Below, in pieces: positions 1-7,101 of a DNA stretch of 9,492 bases (position 1 is its first letter; every line of letters begins with the position of its first letter). The stretch is taken from assembly GCA_964470055.1 (NCBI GenBank), contig CAYXZZ010000050.1:1-9492 (forward strand), given 5' to 3'. A program made the translations under genes and the position numbers. The notes below the pieces were generated by a model. The model was given only the letters and a program-made list of their open reading frames with translations, had not been told where the DNA came from and searched no databases. Origin of the DNA: JAEDES01 sp964470055. Lineage in GTDB: Bacteria; Bacillota_I; Bacilli_A; RF39; UBA660.

Positions 1-1803
1 AAGTGGAATAATTGATCCAGCATGTGCAAAAACAGGATAATCTTCTTCTTTAAAGAATGACACATACTTCTTATTTCCAGGAAACTTTTTCCCAGTAATA
101 AAATCATACCAAGTTCCATCAGGTATAAAAAATCTATGAATAGTACGGTTCATTGTCGCATCCATTTTATCTAAAATTGGACAAACTAACAATTGAGATC
201 CAAAATAATACTGATTTCTATAAAGTACATCATCATACACCCACATATAATTATAATAAAATGGTTGAATCAATGGTGTCCCAGCCTTTGTATAATTATA
301 AGCCTCTGTATATAAATACGGAATAAGCCTATGTCTTAATCTTAAATAATCAGTAGCAATTTCCTCAGTCTCTACATCCCACAACCAAGGTTCTTTTTTA
401 TAATAAATCCCTCTTGCTCCATGAAATCTAAGAATTGGAGAAAATGTACTTAACTGAAGATATCTAACATAAAGTTCTCCTTCTTCAATTCCTCCATGAT
501 TACCACCAACATCATGACTCCACCAACTAACTCCGATATTCGCAGCATTCAAATACATAAATGGTAGTTTCTTTAAGGCTTCCCAACTGATTTCACTTGA
601 ACCACCATAAAGAATTGGATATCTATGTGGTGCATAAACACTACCTCTTCCCAAGAACATTGGTCTTTTATTGCTGGCTCTACCACTATCTAAGAACATA
701 TAATGATTAAGTGCCCATAATTTAGTAATATTATTTTCACCCATTGAATCATTCCAAAAGAAATCTACCCCTTTAGCCTCCAAAGGATGAAGTAACATTT
801 TAAACATAACATCAAGTAATTTTGGATTAAGTGGATCAAACAAAATAATTTTAGATTCCTGTAACCCTAACGCTTCTGCTATATTTTTATAATACTCTTC
901 ATGTGGATAAATTCCATTAGTCGGATTAACACATAACCCGACTCTAATTCCTCTCTTATGAAATTCATCAATCATCTTTTCTGGTTCTGGAAACAATTGT
1001 TTATTAAAAGTAAAACCTGTCTTCAAATCTTTGTACTGTCCAACATTTCTAGGATGCCAATCATGATCAAATAACATTACTGATAAAGGTATCTTATTCT
1101 TTTCAAAATTACGAATCAACTCTCTAACAGACTTATCATCATAAGTTATATTTCTACTCCACCAATTTCCCAAAGCATAACGTGGAATTAATGCCGGAGC
1201 ACCTGTCATTTTAAAATAATCAAGTAAGGCCTGTTTAAAATCTTTATCATACATAAAGACATAAATATCCATATGATCCTTTGGTGCATCTGCTAAAGTA
1301 CCATCTTCCATAATCACTTTAGTTACACTATCATCAAACGATACAAAACCATCAAGTGAATAAAGCCCTCTGTCCAAAGGCTTTGGTGTTTTCATATCAA
1401 CACTAATCATATTACCAAGTAAATTTCTAGCCTCTGCCTGTCCAACAAACCAATCTTTATTTCGATCTTTCTCCCTACTCATCAAAGTAATTTTCAAATA
1501 TTTCATTGGATCAACTTTTGGACCCACAAAAGGTTGTTCCTTCAAATAAGTAAGTGTAAAATATTTTGTACTAACTTCTAAAATATGAGTATCTTGACGC
1601 AATGAAAAATCAGGTAGTCCTAAATTTCTTCTTTTAACTAACTGTGTAGGTCTATCAATAAATTGTCCGCTAGCAGAATACTCAAGTCTAACAACACGTT
1701 CTGATATAACAGAAATTCGGTATTTATTTCCTTGAATGATTGCCTTAGTATCACTTCTAGCCTTAGTTGAATCAACACTAAATTGTCTTCCAAGCGGATA
1801 CAT
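1..1803 (-). CDS. Glycoside hydrolase family 31 (alpha-glucosidase-like), C-terminus cut by window edge
   Basis: Reading the minus strand from ATG at 1803 gives 601 codons with no stop, so the gene continues past base 1. An AAGGTGG ribosome site lies about 8 nt before the ATG. The layout is GH31: an N-terminal beta-sandwich (about 1-200), then a TIM barrel. Barrel marks include LFDHDWH (D246, D248, W249, H250; substrate-binding strand), FFWNDSMGEN with D352 at the nucleophile position, RPMFLGRG, HRYPILYGGSSEISW, WWSHDVGG (427-434) and FSPILRFHG. The last visible part is the C-terminal beta domain (KKYVSFFKEEDYPVFAHAGSIIPL region, about 580-601). The family cleaves terminal alpha-glycosides by a retaining mechanism; no signal peptide is visible, so it is probably cytoplasmic. 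The residue at the usual acid/base Asp position is Ser402, so activity and substrate are uncertain. Family assignment is firm; substrate is not. Confidence 0.93.
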   Translation of the reverse strand, partial: MYPLGRQFSVDSTKARSDTKAIIQGNKYRISVISERVVRLEYSASGQFIDRPTQLVKRRNLGLPDFSLRQDTHILEVSTKYFTLTYLKEQPFVGPKVDPMKYLKITLMSREKDRNKDWFVGQAEARNLLGNMISVDMKTPKPLDRGLYSLDGFVSFDDSVTKVIMEDGTLADAPKDHMDIYVFMYDKDFKQALLDYFKMTGAPALIPRYALGNWWSRNITYDDKSVRELIRNFEKNKIPLSVMLFDHDWHPRNVGQYKDLKTGFTFNKQLFPEPEKMIDEFHKRGIRVGLCVNPTNGIYPHEEYYKNIAEALGLQESKIILFDPLNPKLLDVMFKMLLHPLEAKGVDFFWNDSMGENNITKLWALNHYMFLDSGRASNKRPMFLGRGSVYAPHRYPILYGGSSEISWEALKKLPFMYLNAANIGVSWWSHDVGGNHGGIEEGELYVRYLQLSTFSPILRFHGARGIYYKKEPWLWDVETEEIATDYLRLRHRLIPYLYTEAYNYTKAGTPLIQPFYYNYMWVYDDVLYRNQYYFGSQLLVCPILDKMDATMNRTIHRFFIPDGTWYDFITGKKFPGNKKYVSFFKEEDYPVFAHAGSIIPL

Positions 1804-1833
1804 AATTAACCACCTTCTTATTACTCTAATACC

Positions 1834-1862
1834 ATAATACCACACTAGTAAAAAGATTACTA
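1834..1862 (-). promoter_or_regulatory. Probable promoter of the GH31 gene
   Basis: On the minus strand there is a TATTAT -10 box (1834-1839), then a 17-nt spacer, then a weak -35 TAGTAA (1857-1862). The predicted start is about 25 nt before the GH31 ATG. A VanY terminator immediately upstream means this gene needs its own promoter. The -10 lies in a tandem 8-bp direct repeat, TGGTATTA twice (1828-1843). The weak -35 suggests control by an activator or repressor. Confidence 0.5.
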
Positions 1863-1864
1863 GT
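1844..1864. promoter_or_regulatory. Putative operator: perfect 8-bp inverted repeat at the GH31 promoter
   Basis: Arms ACTAGTAA (1844-1851) and TTACTAGT (1857-1864) flank a 5-nt centre. The repeat covers the predicted -35 and part of the spacer, the usual place for a sugar-responsive repressor of the LacI or GntR type. No regulator gene is in the window, so the binding protein is unknown. It could also fold as a small hairpin, but no T-run follows on the minus strand, so it is not a good terminator. Confidence 0.45.
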
Positions 1865-1892
1865 TAAAAAATTTAAAATTCACCCCTTACAT

Positions 1893-1923
1893 ATAAAAAA
1901 TAGACAACAAATTATTGTCTATT
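1893..1923 (-). terminator. Intrinsic terminator of the VanY-like gene
   Basis: A 9-bp stem, AATAGACAA / TTGTCTATT (1899-1907 with 1915-1923), has a 7-nt loop. On the minus strand it is followed by a run of T (complement of the A-run at 1895-1900). It begins directly after the TGA stop at 1924-1926. Confidence 0.85.
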
Positions 1924-3048
1924 TCACTCGTCTAAAAACATTACATAATATTCTTCATAAGTAATATTATGTTCATGAATATAAGTGGCTATTTCTTTTC
2001 CAACATAGCGATAATGCCAAGGTTCACTCTTATATCCCGTAATGGTTTCAGCTTTTTTATAAAATCTCATAATAAACCCATATTTATAAGCATTTTCCTG
2101 CATCCATTTATATTCACTACTATCCGCAAATACCTTCTCACTTGTACTTCCTATATCAAATGCAAGTCCTGTTTGATGTTCTGAAAAACCAGGTCTTGCC
2201 ACATAATTATTTACGTAATTATCGCCATACCATTTGCGATAAAACTCTGCTATTTCAACTTGATCATCATAACTTCTATATGCAGAATTAACTACCATTT
2301 CCAATCCATCAACTTTAGCCGCCTCAAACATCTGCACTAATGCATTAACAGCCGTTTTATTTGCTTGATACTCCTCTCCATCAGTATATTTATCAGGTAC
2401 TTTAACTAAATCATCAGGTTCAAAGCCATCATCCAATACATGAAATTTATTAACAAGCATCTCATAACTAAATTCTTCAACTAAAATAGCATCATCATAC
2501 ATAGTTTTATCCATATTTAAATTAACATGAATAACAGTCGTTTTTTCATCCTCACCAGTCTCATCAGTATAAGCCAAATATCTATCATAATATTTCAGTT
2601 TAGCATATGGATATTCATAAAATTCTTCCAAATACTTAATTCGATCTCTTTTCGCAAACTCAGTTACATCTTCATCTGTTCCATGCGCCAAAATAATTGA
2701 AATATCACTATTAGAATATCCCTTTTTCAACAATGTATTAATGTTTTTAATAATATTTTCTTGCTTTTGATAGGCTATTTTAGCATAATTTTTTAAATAC
2801 TCTTCTTTATAATTATCACTTTCAAAAGCCGCATTTAAAGTAGCATTTTCTCCAATCGAAATAACATATTCTTTATTTCCACTAAATAAGATCTTCTTAC
2901 TAGCATCTTTACTATAATTCAAACTAGTAAAAGTACTAATTTGTTTCATATATATAAAATAACCAACTAATATTATTGCGCATAAAAACGCAATCCCCTT
3001 TAGTATAGTAACAACATTCTTTTTCAATTTTAATTTTTTCTTTCGCAA
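1924..3048 (-). CDS. Membrane-anchored D-alanyl-D-alanine carboxypeptidase, VanY-like (peptidase M15B)
   Basis: 374 residues. The start is TTG at 3048, supported by AGGTGA about 7 nt upstream; the nearby ATG is out of frame. A Lys-rich N-terminus and one membrane segment (about 12-35) anchor it with the rest outside. A Lys/Tyr-rich linker domain (about 50-210) precedes the M15B zinc-peptidase core (about 220-355). The core shows SAYRSY (R258), SEHQTGLAFDIG with zinc ligands H291 and D298, and EPWHY with E342 as likely base and H345 as third zinc ligand. All expected catalytic residues are present. The family trims the terminal D-Ala from peptidoglycan stems; VanY homologs lower vancomycin binding, but no other van genes are nearby, so a housekeeping wall role is more likely. 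It is transcribed alone, with a terminator at 1893-1923. Confidence 0.92.
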   Translation of the reverse strand: MRKKKLKLKKNVVTILKGIAFLCAIILVGYFIYMKQISTFTSLNYSKDASKKILFSGNKEYVISIGENATLNAAFESDNYKEEYLKNYAKIAYQKQENIIKNINTLLKKGYSNSDISIILAHGTDEDVTEFAKRDRIKYLEEFYEYPYAKLKYYDRYLAYTDETGEDEKTTVIHVNLNMDKTMYDDAILVEEFSYEMLVNKFHVLDDGFEPDDLVKVPDKYTDGEEYQANKTAVNALVQMFEAAKVDGLEMVVNSAYRSYDDQVEIAEFYRKWYGDNYVNNYVARPGFSEHQTGLAFDIGSTSEKVFADSSEYKWMQENAYKYGFIMRFYKKAETITGYKSEPWHYRYVGKEIATYIHEHNITYEEYYVMFLDE

Positions 3049-3069
3049 ATACCATCACCTACTATACCA

Positions 3070-3075
3070 AGTATA
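3070..3075 (-). promoter_or_regulatory. Extended -10 element for the VanY-like gene
   Basis: On the minus strand TGT precedes TATACT, an extended -10 about 22 nt upstream of the TTG start. No good -35 sits 17 nt further up, which extended -10 promoters can tolerate. It diverges from the patatin promoter next to it. Confidence 0.45.
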
Positions 3076-3086
3076 ACACACTATCA

Positions 3087-3115
3087 TTGATTTTTTATAA
3101 AATTTATGGTATAAT
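3087..3115 (+). promoter_or_regulatory. Promoter of the patatin-radical SAM-DUF1294 operon
   Basis: TTGATT (3087-3092), a 17-nt spacer and TATAAT (3110-3115), with TG one base before the -10 (extended -10). This is a near-consensus sigma-A promoter. An inverted repeat GACAA-TT-TTGTC (3119-3130) covers the expected start site and might be an operator. The leader to the ATG at 3192 is about 70 nt. Confidence 0.8.
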
Positions 3116-3191
3116 TTAGACAATTTTGTCGGAAAGAAAAAACACTGTTCCTAAAAAATAAATAATGCTGCGACATAAGAAAGGTGAGATA

Positions 3192-4391
3192 ATGAAAGCA
3201 TTAGTTTTATCCGGCGGAGGATCAAAAGGATCCTACCAAGTTGGCGTTTGGAAAGCCCTAAAAAAATTAAATATTAAATATGATATCATCACAGGTACTT
3301 CAGTAGGTGCTCTAAATGGTGCTCTAATGGTTCAAAAAGACTATTACAAAGCCCTTAATATTTGGAAGAAAATAAACTTAAAAGTTTTATTTGGGGAAGA
3401 TGCACTTGAAAGCACCAACAACTTTGAAATATACAAAATGTATAGTAAACACTTTATTAAATATGGTGGTATGGATGTTAAAGATTTGGAAAAATTAATT
3501 AAACGTTATATTAATACTAGAAAATTCTACTCATCAAAAATTAATTATGGTTTAACCACCTACAATTTAACTACCAAAAAACCTACTGAACTAGAAAAAA
3601 AACATATTGAAAAAGAGCTTTTAGCCGACTACCTTATGGCATCCTCTTCATGTTTTCCTGCATTTAAAAAGAAAGACATCGAAGGAGAAAAACATATTGA
3701 TGGTGGTTATCATGATAATCTACCTATTAATCTGGCTATTGATATGGGCGCAACCGAAATAATTGCCGTTGACTTATCAGCACCTGGAATCAAAAGAATA
3801 CCTAAAGAAAAAGTAAAAATAACTTATATAAAACCAAGAAACAAATTAACAAACTTCTTAAATTTCTATGAAAAAGGTACTGAACAAAATATGAAATTTG
3901 GTTATAATGACACAATGAAAGTATATGGAAAACTAGAAGGAAACAAATATACCTTTAGAAAAAATCATCTAGAGAAAAACCGCCTTTTATATCAAGAAAC
4001 ATATCTACATATCGTAAATAAAATTCTTAAATATAAAAAAGTAATCAAAGCATTCGAAGAATTAATTAACGTAGATCTAAGTATCGAAGATGGGTTAAAA
4101 AATGACATAATAAATAAACTAATGCTTAAAGTTATGGAATCTCTTGCTAAATCATTTAATTTAGATGAAACTAAAATTTATACCCATAAAAGTTTTAATA
4201 AATCTCTAATCAAGCAATTAAACAAGTATTTAAAAGATGAACTTGAAACTAATAAACCATGCAAGAAAAAAGAAGTTGAATTATATAAAGAAATCCAAAA
4301 TGGAGAATATGCAACCTTAAGAAAACAAGCCCTTCTAAATCCTATTGATATGTTAAAAGCAATATACTTATATACAATTTGTGAGGCATAA
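3192..4391 (+). CDS. Patatin-like phospholipase family protein
   Basis: The chosen start is ATG 3192 because AAAGGTGAG ends just 3-4 nt upstream and the patatin fold begins at once; an upstream in-frame ATG at 3165 lacks a good ribosome site. 399 residues. All patatin catalytic marks are present: oxyanion loop SGGGSKG (7-13), nucleophile elbow GTSVG with Ser37, and DGG with Asp170, forming the Ser-Asp dyad. The family hydrolyses acyl esters of phospholipids or other lipids. No signal peptide or membrane segment is visible, so it is probably cytoplasmic or peripheral to the membrane. Residues about 255-399 form a Lys/Glu-rich, mostly helical extension I do not recognise. It is first in an operon with a radical SAM protein 1 nt downstream. 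Family call is firm; the substrate is unknown. Confidence 0.9.
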   Translation: MKALVLSGGGSKGSYQVGVWKALKKLNIKYDIITGTSVGALNGALMVQKDYYKALNIWKKINLKVLFGEDALESTNNFEIYKMYSKHFIKYGGMDVKDLEKLIKRYINTRKFYSSKINYGLTTYNLTTKKPTELEKKHIEKELLADYLMASSSCFPAFKKKDIEGEKHIDGGYHDNLPINLAIDMGATEIIAVDLSAPGIKRIPKEKVKITYIKPRNKLTNFLNFYEKGTEQNMKFGYNDTMKVYGKLEGNKYTFRKNHLEKNRLLYQETYLHIVNKILKYKKVIKAFEELINVDLSIEDGLKNDIINKLMLKVMESLAKSFNLDETKIYTHKSFNKSLIKQLNKYLKDELETNKPCKKKEVELYKEIQNGEYATLRKQALLNPIDMLKAIYLYTICEA

Positions 4392-4392
4392 T

Positions 4393-5340
4393 ATGAAAAA
4401 TAATTTCAAATATTCTAATTCAAATAAAAGATATCATACACTAGACTATTATTATAAAAATAGATTTAATGAAAAAATTTTTAAAGTCAGTTTAAATGCC
4501 AATTTTTCTTGTCCAAATATTGATGGAACTATTGGATATGGAGGCTGTATTTATTGTTCGAAAACAGGTAGTGGAGAATTTGCTGGAAACAAAGAAGAAG
4601 CAATCGAAAAACAGTTTCTAGATGTCAAAGAAACCATGTTAAAAAAATGGCCTAAAGCCAAATATATCGGTTACTTTCAAGCAAGAACTAATACCTACGC
4701 CCCTGTGGAAACTTTAAAACAACTTCATAATAAAATACTTTCTCAAGAAGATGTTATCGGTCTAAACATCTCTACAAGACCAGATTCAATTACTGATGAG
4801 TGTCTAGATTATTTAGAAGAATTAAATAAACAAACTTATCTAACTATTGAACTTGGTCTACAAACAACAAATCCCAAAACAACTAAACTCATTAACAGAT
4901 GTCACTCTCTAGAATGTTTTGAAGAAATGGTAAATAAACTTAGACAAAGAAACATCGACGTAGTTGTTCACATAATCAATGGACTTCCATATGAAACTAA
5001 AGATGATATGTTAAATACTGTCAAATATTTAAATACTTTAGATATCCAAGGTATCAAAATTCATATGCTTAGTATTTTAAAGGATACACCTCTGGCATAC
5101 CTTTATCAAAAAGATAATTTCCACGTTCTTACTAAGGATGAATATATTGATATCGTAATAGACCAATTAGAACTATTGCGACCAGAAATAGTAATTCATA
5201 GAATTACAGGTGATCCTAAAACAGAAGATTTAATTGAACCAACTTGGCTAGTTAAAAAATTCTGCGTTCTAAACGATATTGATAAAGAAATGCTAAAACG
5301 AGACTCATATCAAGGAAAAAAACTAAATGAACATAATTAA
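4393..5340 (+). CDS. TIGR01212/YhcC-YtqA family radical SAM protein, MnmL candidate
   Basis: 315 residues from ATG 4393. The ribosome site GTGAGG lies inside the end of the patatin gene, 6 nt upstream; the in-frame GTG at 4381 is that ribosome site rather than a start. The 4Fe-4S/SAM cysteines are C40, C52 and C55 in SCPNIDGTIGYGGCIYC, the CX11CX2C spacing of this Elp3-related family. Other marks are GYFQARTNTYAP, ISTRPD, ELGLQT and HIINGLP, following the order of the radical SAM barrel. E. coli YhcC and B. subtilis YtqA belong here. YtqA has been named MnmL for its part in making mnm5s2U in tRNA together with MnmM (YtqB); that is knowledge of the family, and transfer to this protein is inference. 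No MnmM-like methyltransferase is in the window. Confidence 0.88.
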   Translation: MKNNFKYSNSNKRYHTLDYYYKNRFNEKIFKVSLNANFSCPNIDGTIGYGGCIYCSKTGSGEFAGNKEEAIEKQFLDVKETMLKKWPKAKYIGYFQARTNTYAPVETLKQLHNKILSQEDVIGLNISTRPDSITDECLDYLEELNKQTYLTIELGLQTTNPKTTKLINRCHSLECFEEMVNKLRQRNIDVVVHIINGLPYETKDDMLNTVKYLNTLDIQGIKIHMLSILKDTPLAYLYQKDNFHVLTKDEYIDIVIDQLELLRPEIVIHRITGDPKTEDLIEPTWLVKKFCVLNDIDKEMLKRDSYQGKKLNEHN

Positions 5341-5593
5341 TATTTATTTAATAATTTTAAACATCATTTCTTTTACTATGATGGCATTAGACAAAGTCTT
5401 AGCAATTTTAAATAAACAACGTATCAATGAATTTACATTACTAACATTAAGTATCTTCGGAGGAAGTCTCGGAACACTCCTAGGAATGATTATTTGTAAA
5501 CACAAAATAAGGAAACTAAAATTTCTAATAATTGTTCCCTTATCCTTAATAATTTTAATAGCAATATATAAAAACATCACTCTAATTGAGTGA
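5327..5593 (+). CDS. DUF1294 small membrane protein
   Basis: 88 residues. ATG 5327 overlaps the radical SAM gene by 14 nt; AAGGA at 5312-5316 is about 10 nt upstream. It matches DUF1294: a hydrophobic N-terminus, then ALDKVLAILNKQRINE, FGGSLGTLLGM and CKHKIRKLKF, then a final hydrophobic helix (about 67-83). Three membrane helices are likely (about 3-19, 38-57, 67-83). The function of DUF1294 is unknown. It is the third gene of the patatin operon, and its TGA stop lies inside the 3' arm of the terminator hairpin, so there is no spare 3' untranslated sequence. Confidence 0.85.
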   Translation: MNIINIYLIILNIISFTMMALDKVLAILNKQRINEFTLLTLSIFGGSLGTLLGMIICKHKIRKLKFLIIVPLSLIILIAIYKNITLIE

Positions 5594-5602
5594 TATTTTT
5601 TT
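5576..5602. terminator. Bidirectional terminator between converging operons
   Basis: Stem ATCACTC / GAGTGAT (5576-5582 with 5588-5594), loop TAATT, followed by ATTTTTTT on the plus strand. On the minus strand a shorter T-run also follows (complement of AAAA at 5571-5574, after one G). It closes the DUF1294 operon and sits just past the SPFH stop at 5601-5603. Confidence 0.85.
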
Positions 5603-6554
5603 ACATTGATTCTTCAGTAGAAACTTCCTTAATCTTTGCCTTTGGCAAAACAGGAGGTTTTGGTGGCATTGGTGGACGCTCCATCATCTCATTGAATATC
5701 ATCCCTACTGTTGCGAAATTTTGTAATTCACTTGGTACAATAATCTTTGTTGCATTACCATTTGCAACTTCTGTCATAGCCTCAAAACTCTTATACTTTA
5801 ACAAAGCCTCATCCATATTAACATCTTTTAATAATTTTAAACCTTGAGCAGTTGCCTCCTGAATTTTAACAATTGCTTCGGCCTCACCTTCTGCTTCACG
5901 AATTTGTGATTCACGTTTAGCATCTGCTCTTAAAATTGCACTTTCTTTTTCACCTTCAGCAATTAAGATTGCTGCTTTCTTTTCTCCTTCAGCTTTAAGG
6001 ATTGCCTCACGTCTTTCACGTTCAGCACGCATTTGTTTTTCCATTGCTTCTTGAATATCTCTTGGTGGAATAATATTTTTAACTTCCACACGAGTTACTT
6101 TAATTCCCCATGGATCTGTTGCAACATCAAGAATTGAACGCATCTTTGTATTAATTACATCACGTGAAGTTAAAGTTTCATCTAACTCTAATTCACCAAT
6201 AATATTACGTAAAGTGGTTGCTGTTAAATTTTCAATAGCACTAACTGGATTTTCAACACCATAAGTATATAATTTAGGATCCGTTATATGAAAATATACA
6301 ACTGTATCAATTTGCATTGTAACATTGTCTTTCGTAATAACTGGTTGTGGAGCAAAATCTTTAACAATCTCCTTCAAACTAACAGTATTAGACACTCTTT
6401 CAAAAAAAGGTATAACATATTGTAATCCTGTATGATTAGTTCTGTGGTATGCTCCAAGTCTTTCAATAACTTGTGCTTTAGCCTGTGATACAATTCTAAT
6501 TCCTGATACTGCAATCACTGCAACTACGATAATAATAAATAAAATAAACTCCAT
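5601..6554 (-). CDS. SPFH/Band 7 membrane protein, QmcA-like (stomatin/paraslipin group)
   Basis: 317 residues. One N-terminal membrane helix (about 2-19) is followed by the Band 7/SPFH domain (about 22-165), with QAKAQVIERLGAYHRT, GLQYVIPFFERV and TLRNIIGELELDETLTSRD as recognisable blocks. A long coiled coil (about 165-235) has repeated AEGE units (ILKAEGEKK, LIAEGEKES, EAEGEAEA). A C-terminal helical part ends in a Pro-rich stretch, PPMPPKPPVLP (294-304), and an acidic tip. Such proteins form large membrane-bound oligomers that organise membrane domains and can modulate FtsH-type proteases. It follows the NfeD gene by 2 nt; AAGGAG about 10 nt upstream lies within the nfeD end. NfeD-SPFH pairs are conserved, supporting a joint role. 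Confidence 0.92.
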   Translation of the reverse strand: MEFILFIIIVVAVIAVSGIRIVSQAKAQVIERLGAYHRTNHTGLQYVIPFFERVSNTVSLKEIVKDFAPQPVITKDNVTMQIDTVVYFHITDPKLYTYGVENPVSAIENLTATTLRNIIGELELDETLTSRDVINTKMRSILDVATDPWGIKVTRVEVKNIIPPRDIQEAMEKQMRAERERREAILKAEGEKKAAILIAEGEKESAILRADAKRESQIREAEGEAEAIVKIQEATAQGLKLLKDVNMDEALLKYKSFEAMTEVANGNATKIIVPSELQNFATVGMIFNEMMERPPMPPKPPVLPKAKIKEVSTEESM

Positions 6555-6556
6555 AA

Positions 6557-6979
6557 TTACTCTTCTCCTTTTCTTCTAACGATAAGTTTTGCGCCTTCGA
6601 TCTTTTCAACCACAACTTTATCGCCTACTGTCAATTCTTCATTGCTTACTGCCATCCATTCAACACCATATATTATAACCTCACCATATTGATTAGGCTT
6701 AATATCTTTAGTAACTTCTGCAATTTTCCCAACTACACGATCACTATTAGTAGGTTCAAAACCAACACTTTTAAACTTTTTCATAAGTGGTCTTGTAATC
6801 AGCAATGCAATAACAGAAACAATTACAAACACAATTGCTTGCACAACAATAGAGTCAGTAATAAATGAAATAATCATCGCTACTAATGCTCCAACTGCAA
6901 ACCAAATTGAAACTAATCCAACAGTTAAGAATTCAACTAACAATAGCCCCAAAAATGCAATCAACCAAATCATTGTCAT
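6557..6979 (-). CDS. NfeD-like membrane protein (short NfeD1b type)
   Basis: The chosen start is ATG 6979, giving 140 residues, because GAGGTG lies 6 nt upstream; a longer frame would begin at the GTG inside that ribosome site. Hydrophobic helices at about 2-18, 20-38 and 44-62 precede a soluble OB-fold domain (about 78-136) with VGKIAEVTKDI, GEVIIYGVEWMAVS and VGDKVVVEKIEGAKLIV, typical of NfeD C-terminal domains. It lacks the N-terminal ClpP-like protease of long NfeD proteins. It is translated just before the SPFH protein, its usual partner, and both share the promoter at 6999-7027. The family helps assemble or regulate SPFH microdomains; the exact role is unknown. Confidence 0.9.
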   Translation of the reverse strand: MTMIWLIAFLGLLLVEFLTVGLVSIWFAVGALVAMIISFITDSIVVQAIVFVIVSVIALLITRPLMKKFKSVGFEPTNSDRVVGKIAEVTKDIKPNQYGEVIIYGVEWMAVSNEELTVGDKVVVEKIEGAKLIVRRKGEE

Positions 6980-6998
6980 CAAACTCACCTCTACCTAA

Positions 6999-7027
6999 AT
7001 TATATGTTACAATACTACTTTTTTCAA
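6999..7027 (-). promoter_or_regulatory. Promoter of the nfeD-SPFH operon
   Basis: On the minus strand TTGAAA (7022-7027), a 17-nt spacer and a perfect TATAAT (6999-7004). The expected start is about 12 nt before the nfeD ATG's ribosome site, giving a very short leader. Confidence 0.85.
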
Positions 7028-7046
7028 CAAAATATTTAAAAATTCC

Positions 7047-7075
7047 TTGTTAATGATTGAAAAATATAATATAAT
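7047..7075 (+). promoter_or_regulatory. Promoter of the Ig-like surface protein gene
   Basis: TTGTTA (7047-7052), a 17-nt spacer and TATAAT (7070-7075) on the plus strand. It is divergent from the nfeD promoter with 19 nt between the two -35 boxes, so they may affect each other. Confidence 0.75.
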
Positions 7076-7101
7076 CTATATTAAGATAAGGAGTATGTGT
7101 C

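Noticed and set aside
1924..3048. Part of a vancomycin-resistance cluster
   Set aside because: No VanH, VanA/B, VanX, VanR or VanS genes are nearby, and M15B carboxypeptidases are common in sensitive Firmicutes.
3165..3191. Longer N-terminus for the patatin protein from ATG 3165
   Set aside because: No good ribosome site there; ATG 3192 follows AAAGGTGAG and places the oxyanion loop at the usual position.
4381..4392. GTG start at 4381 for the radical SAM gene
   Set aside because: The GTGAGG is better explained as the ribosome site for ATG 4393 at 6-nt spacing.
5590..5847. Open frame on the plus strand opposite the SPFH gene
   Set aside because: It lies antisense to the well-supported SPFH gene tail, starts inside the terminator and has no ribosome site; its protein resembles nothing.
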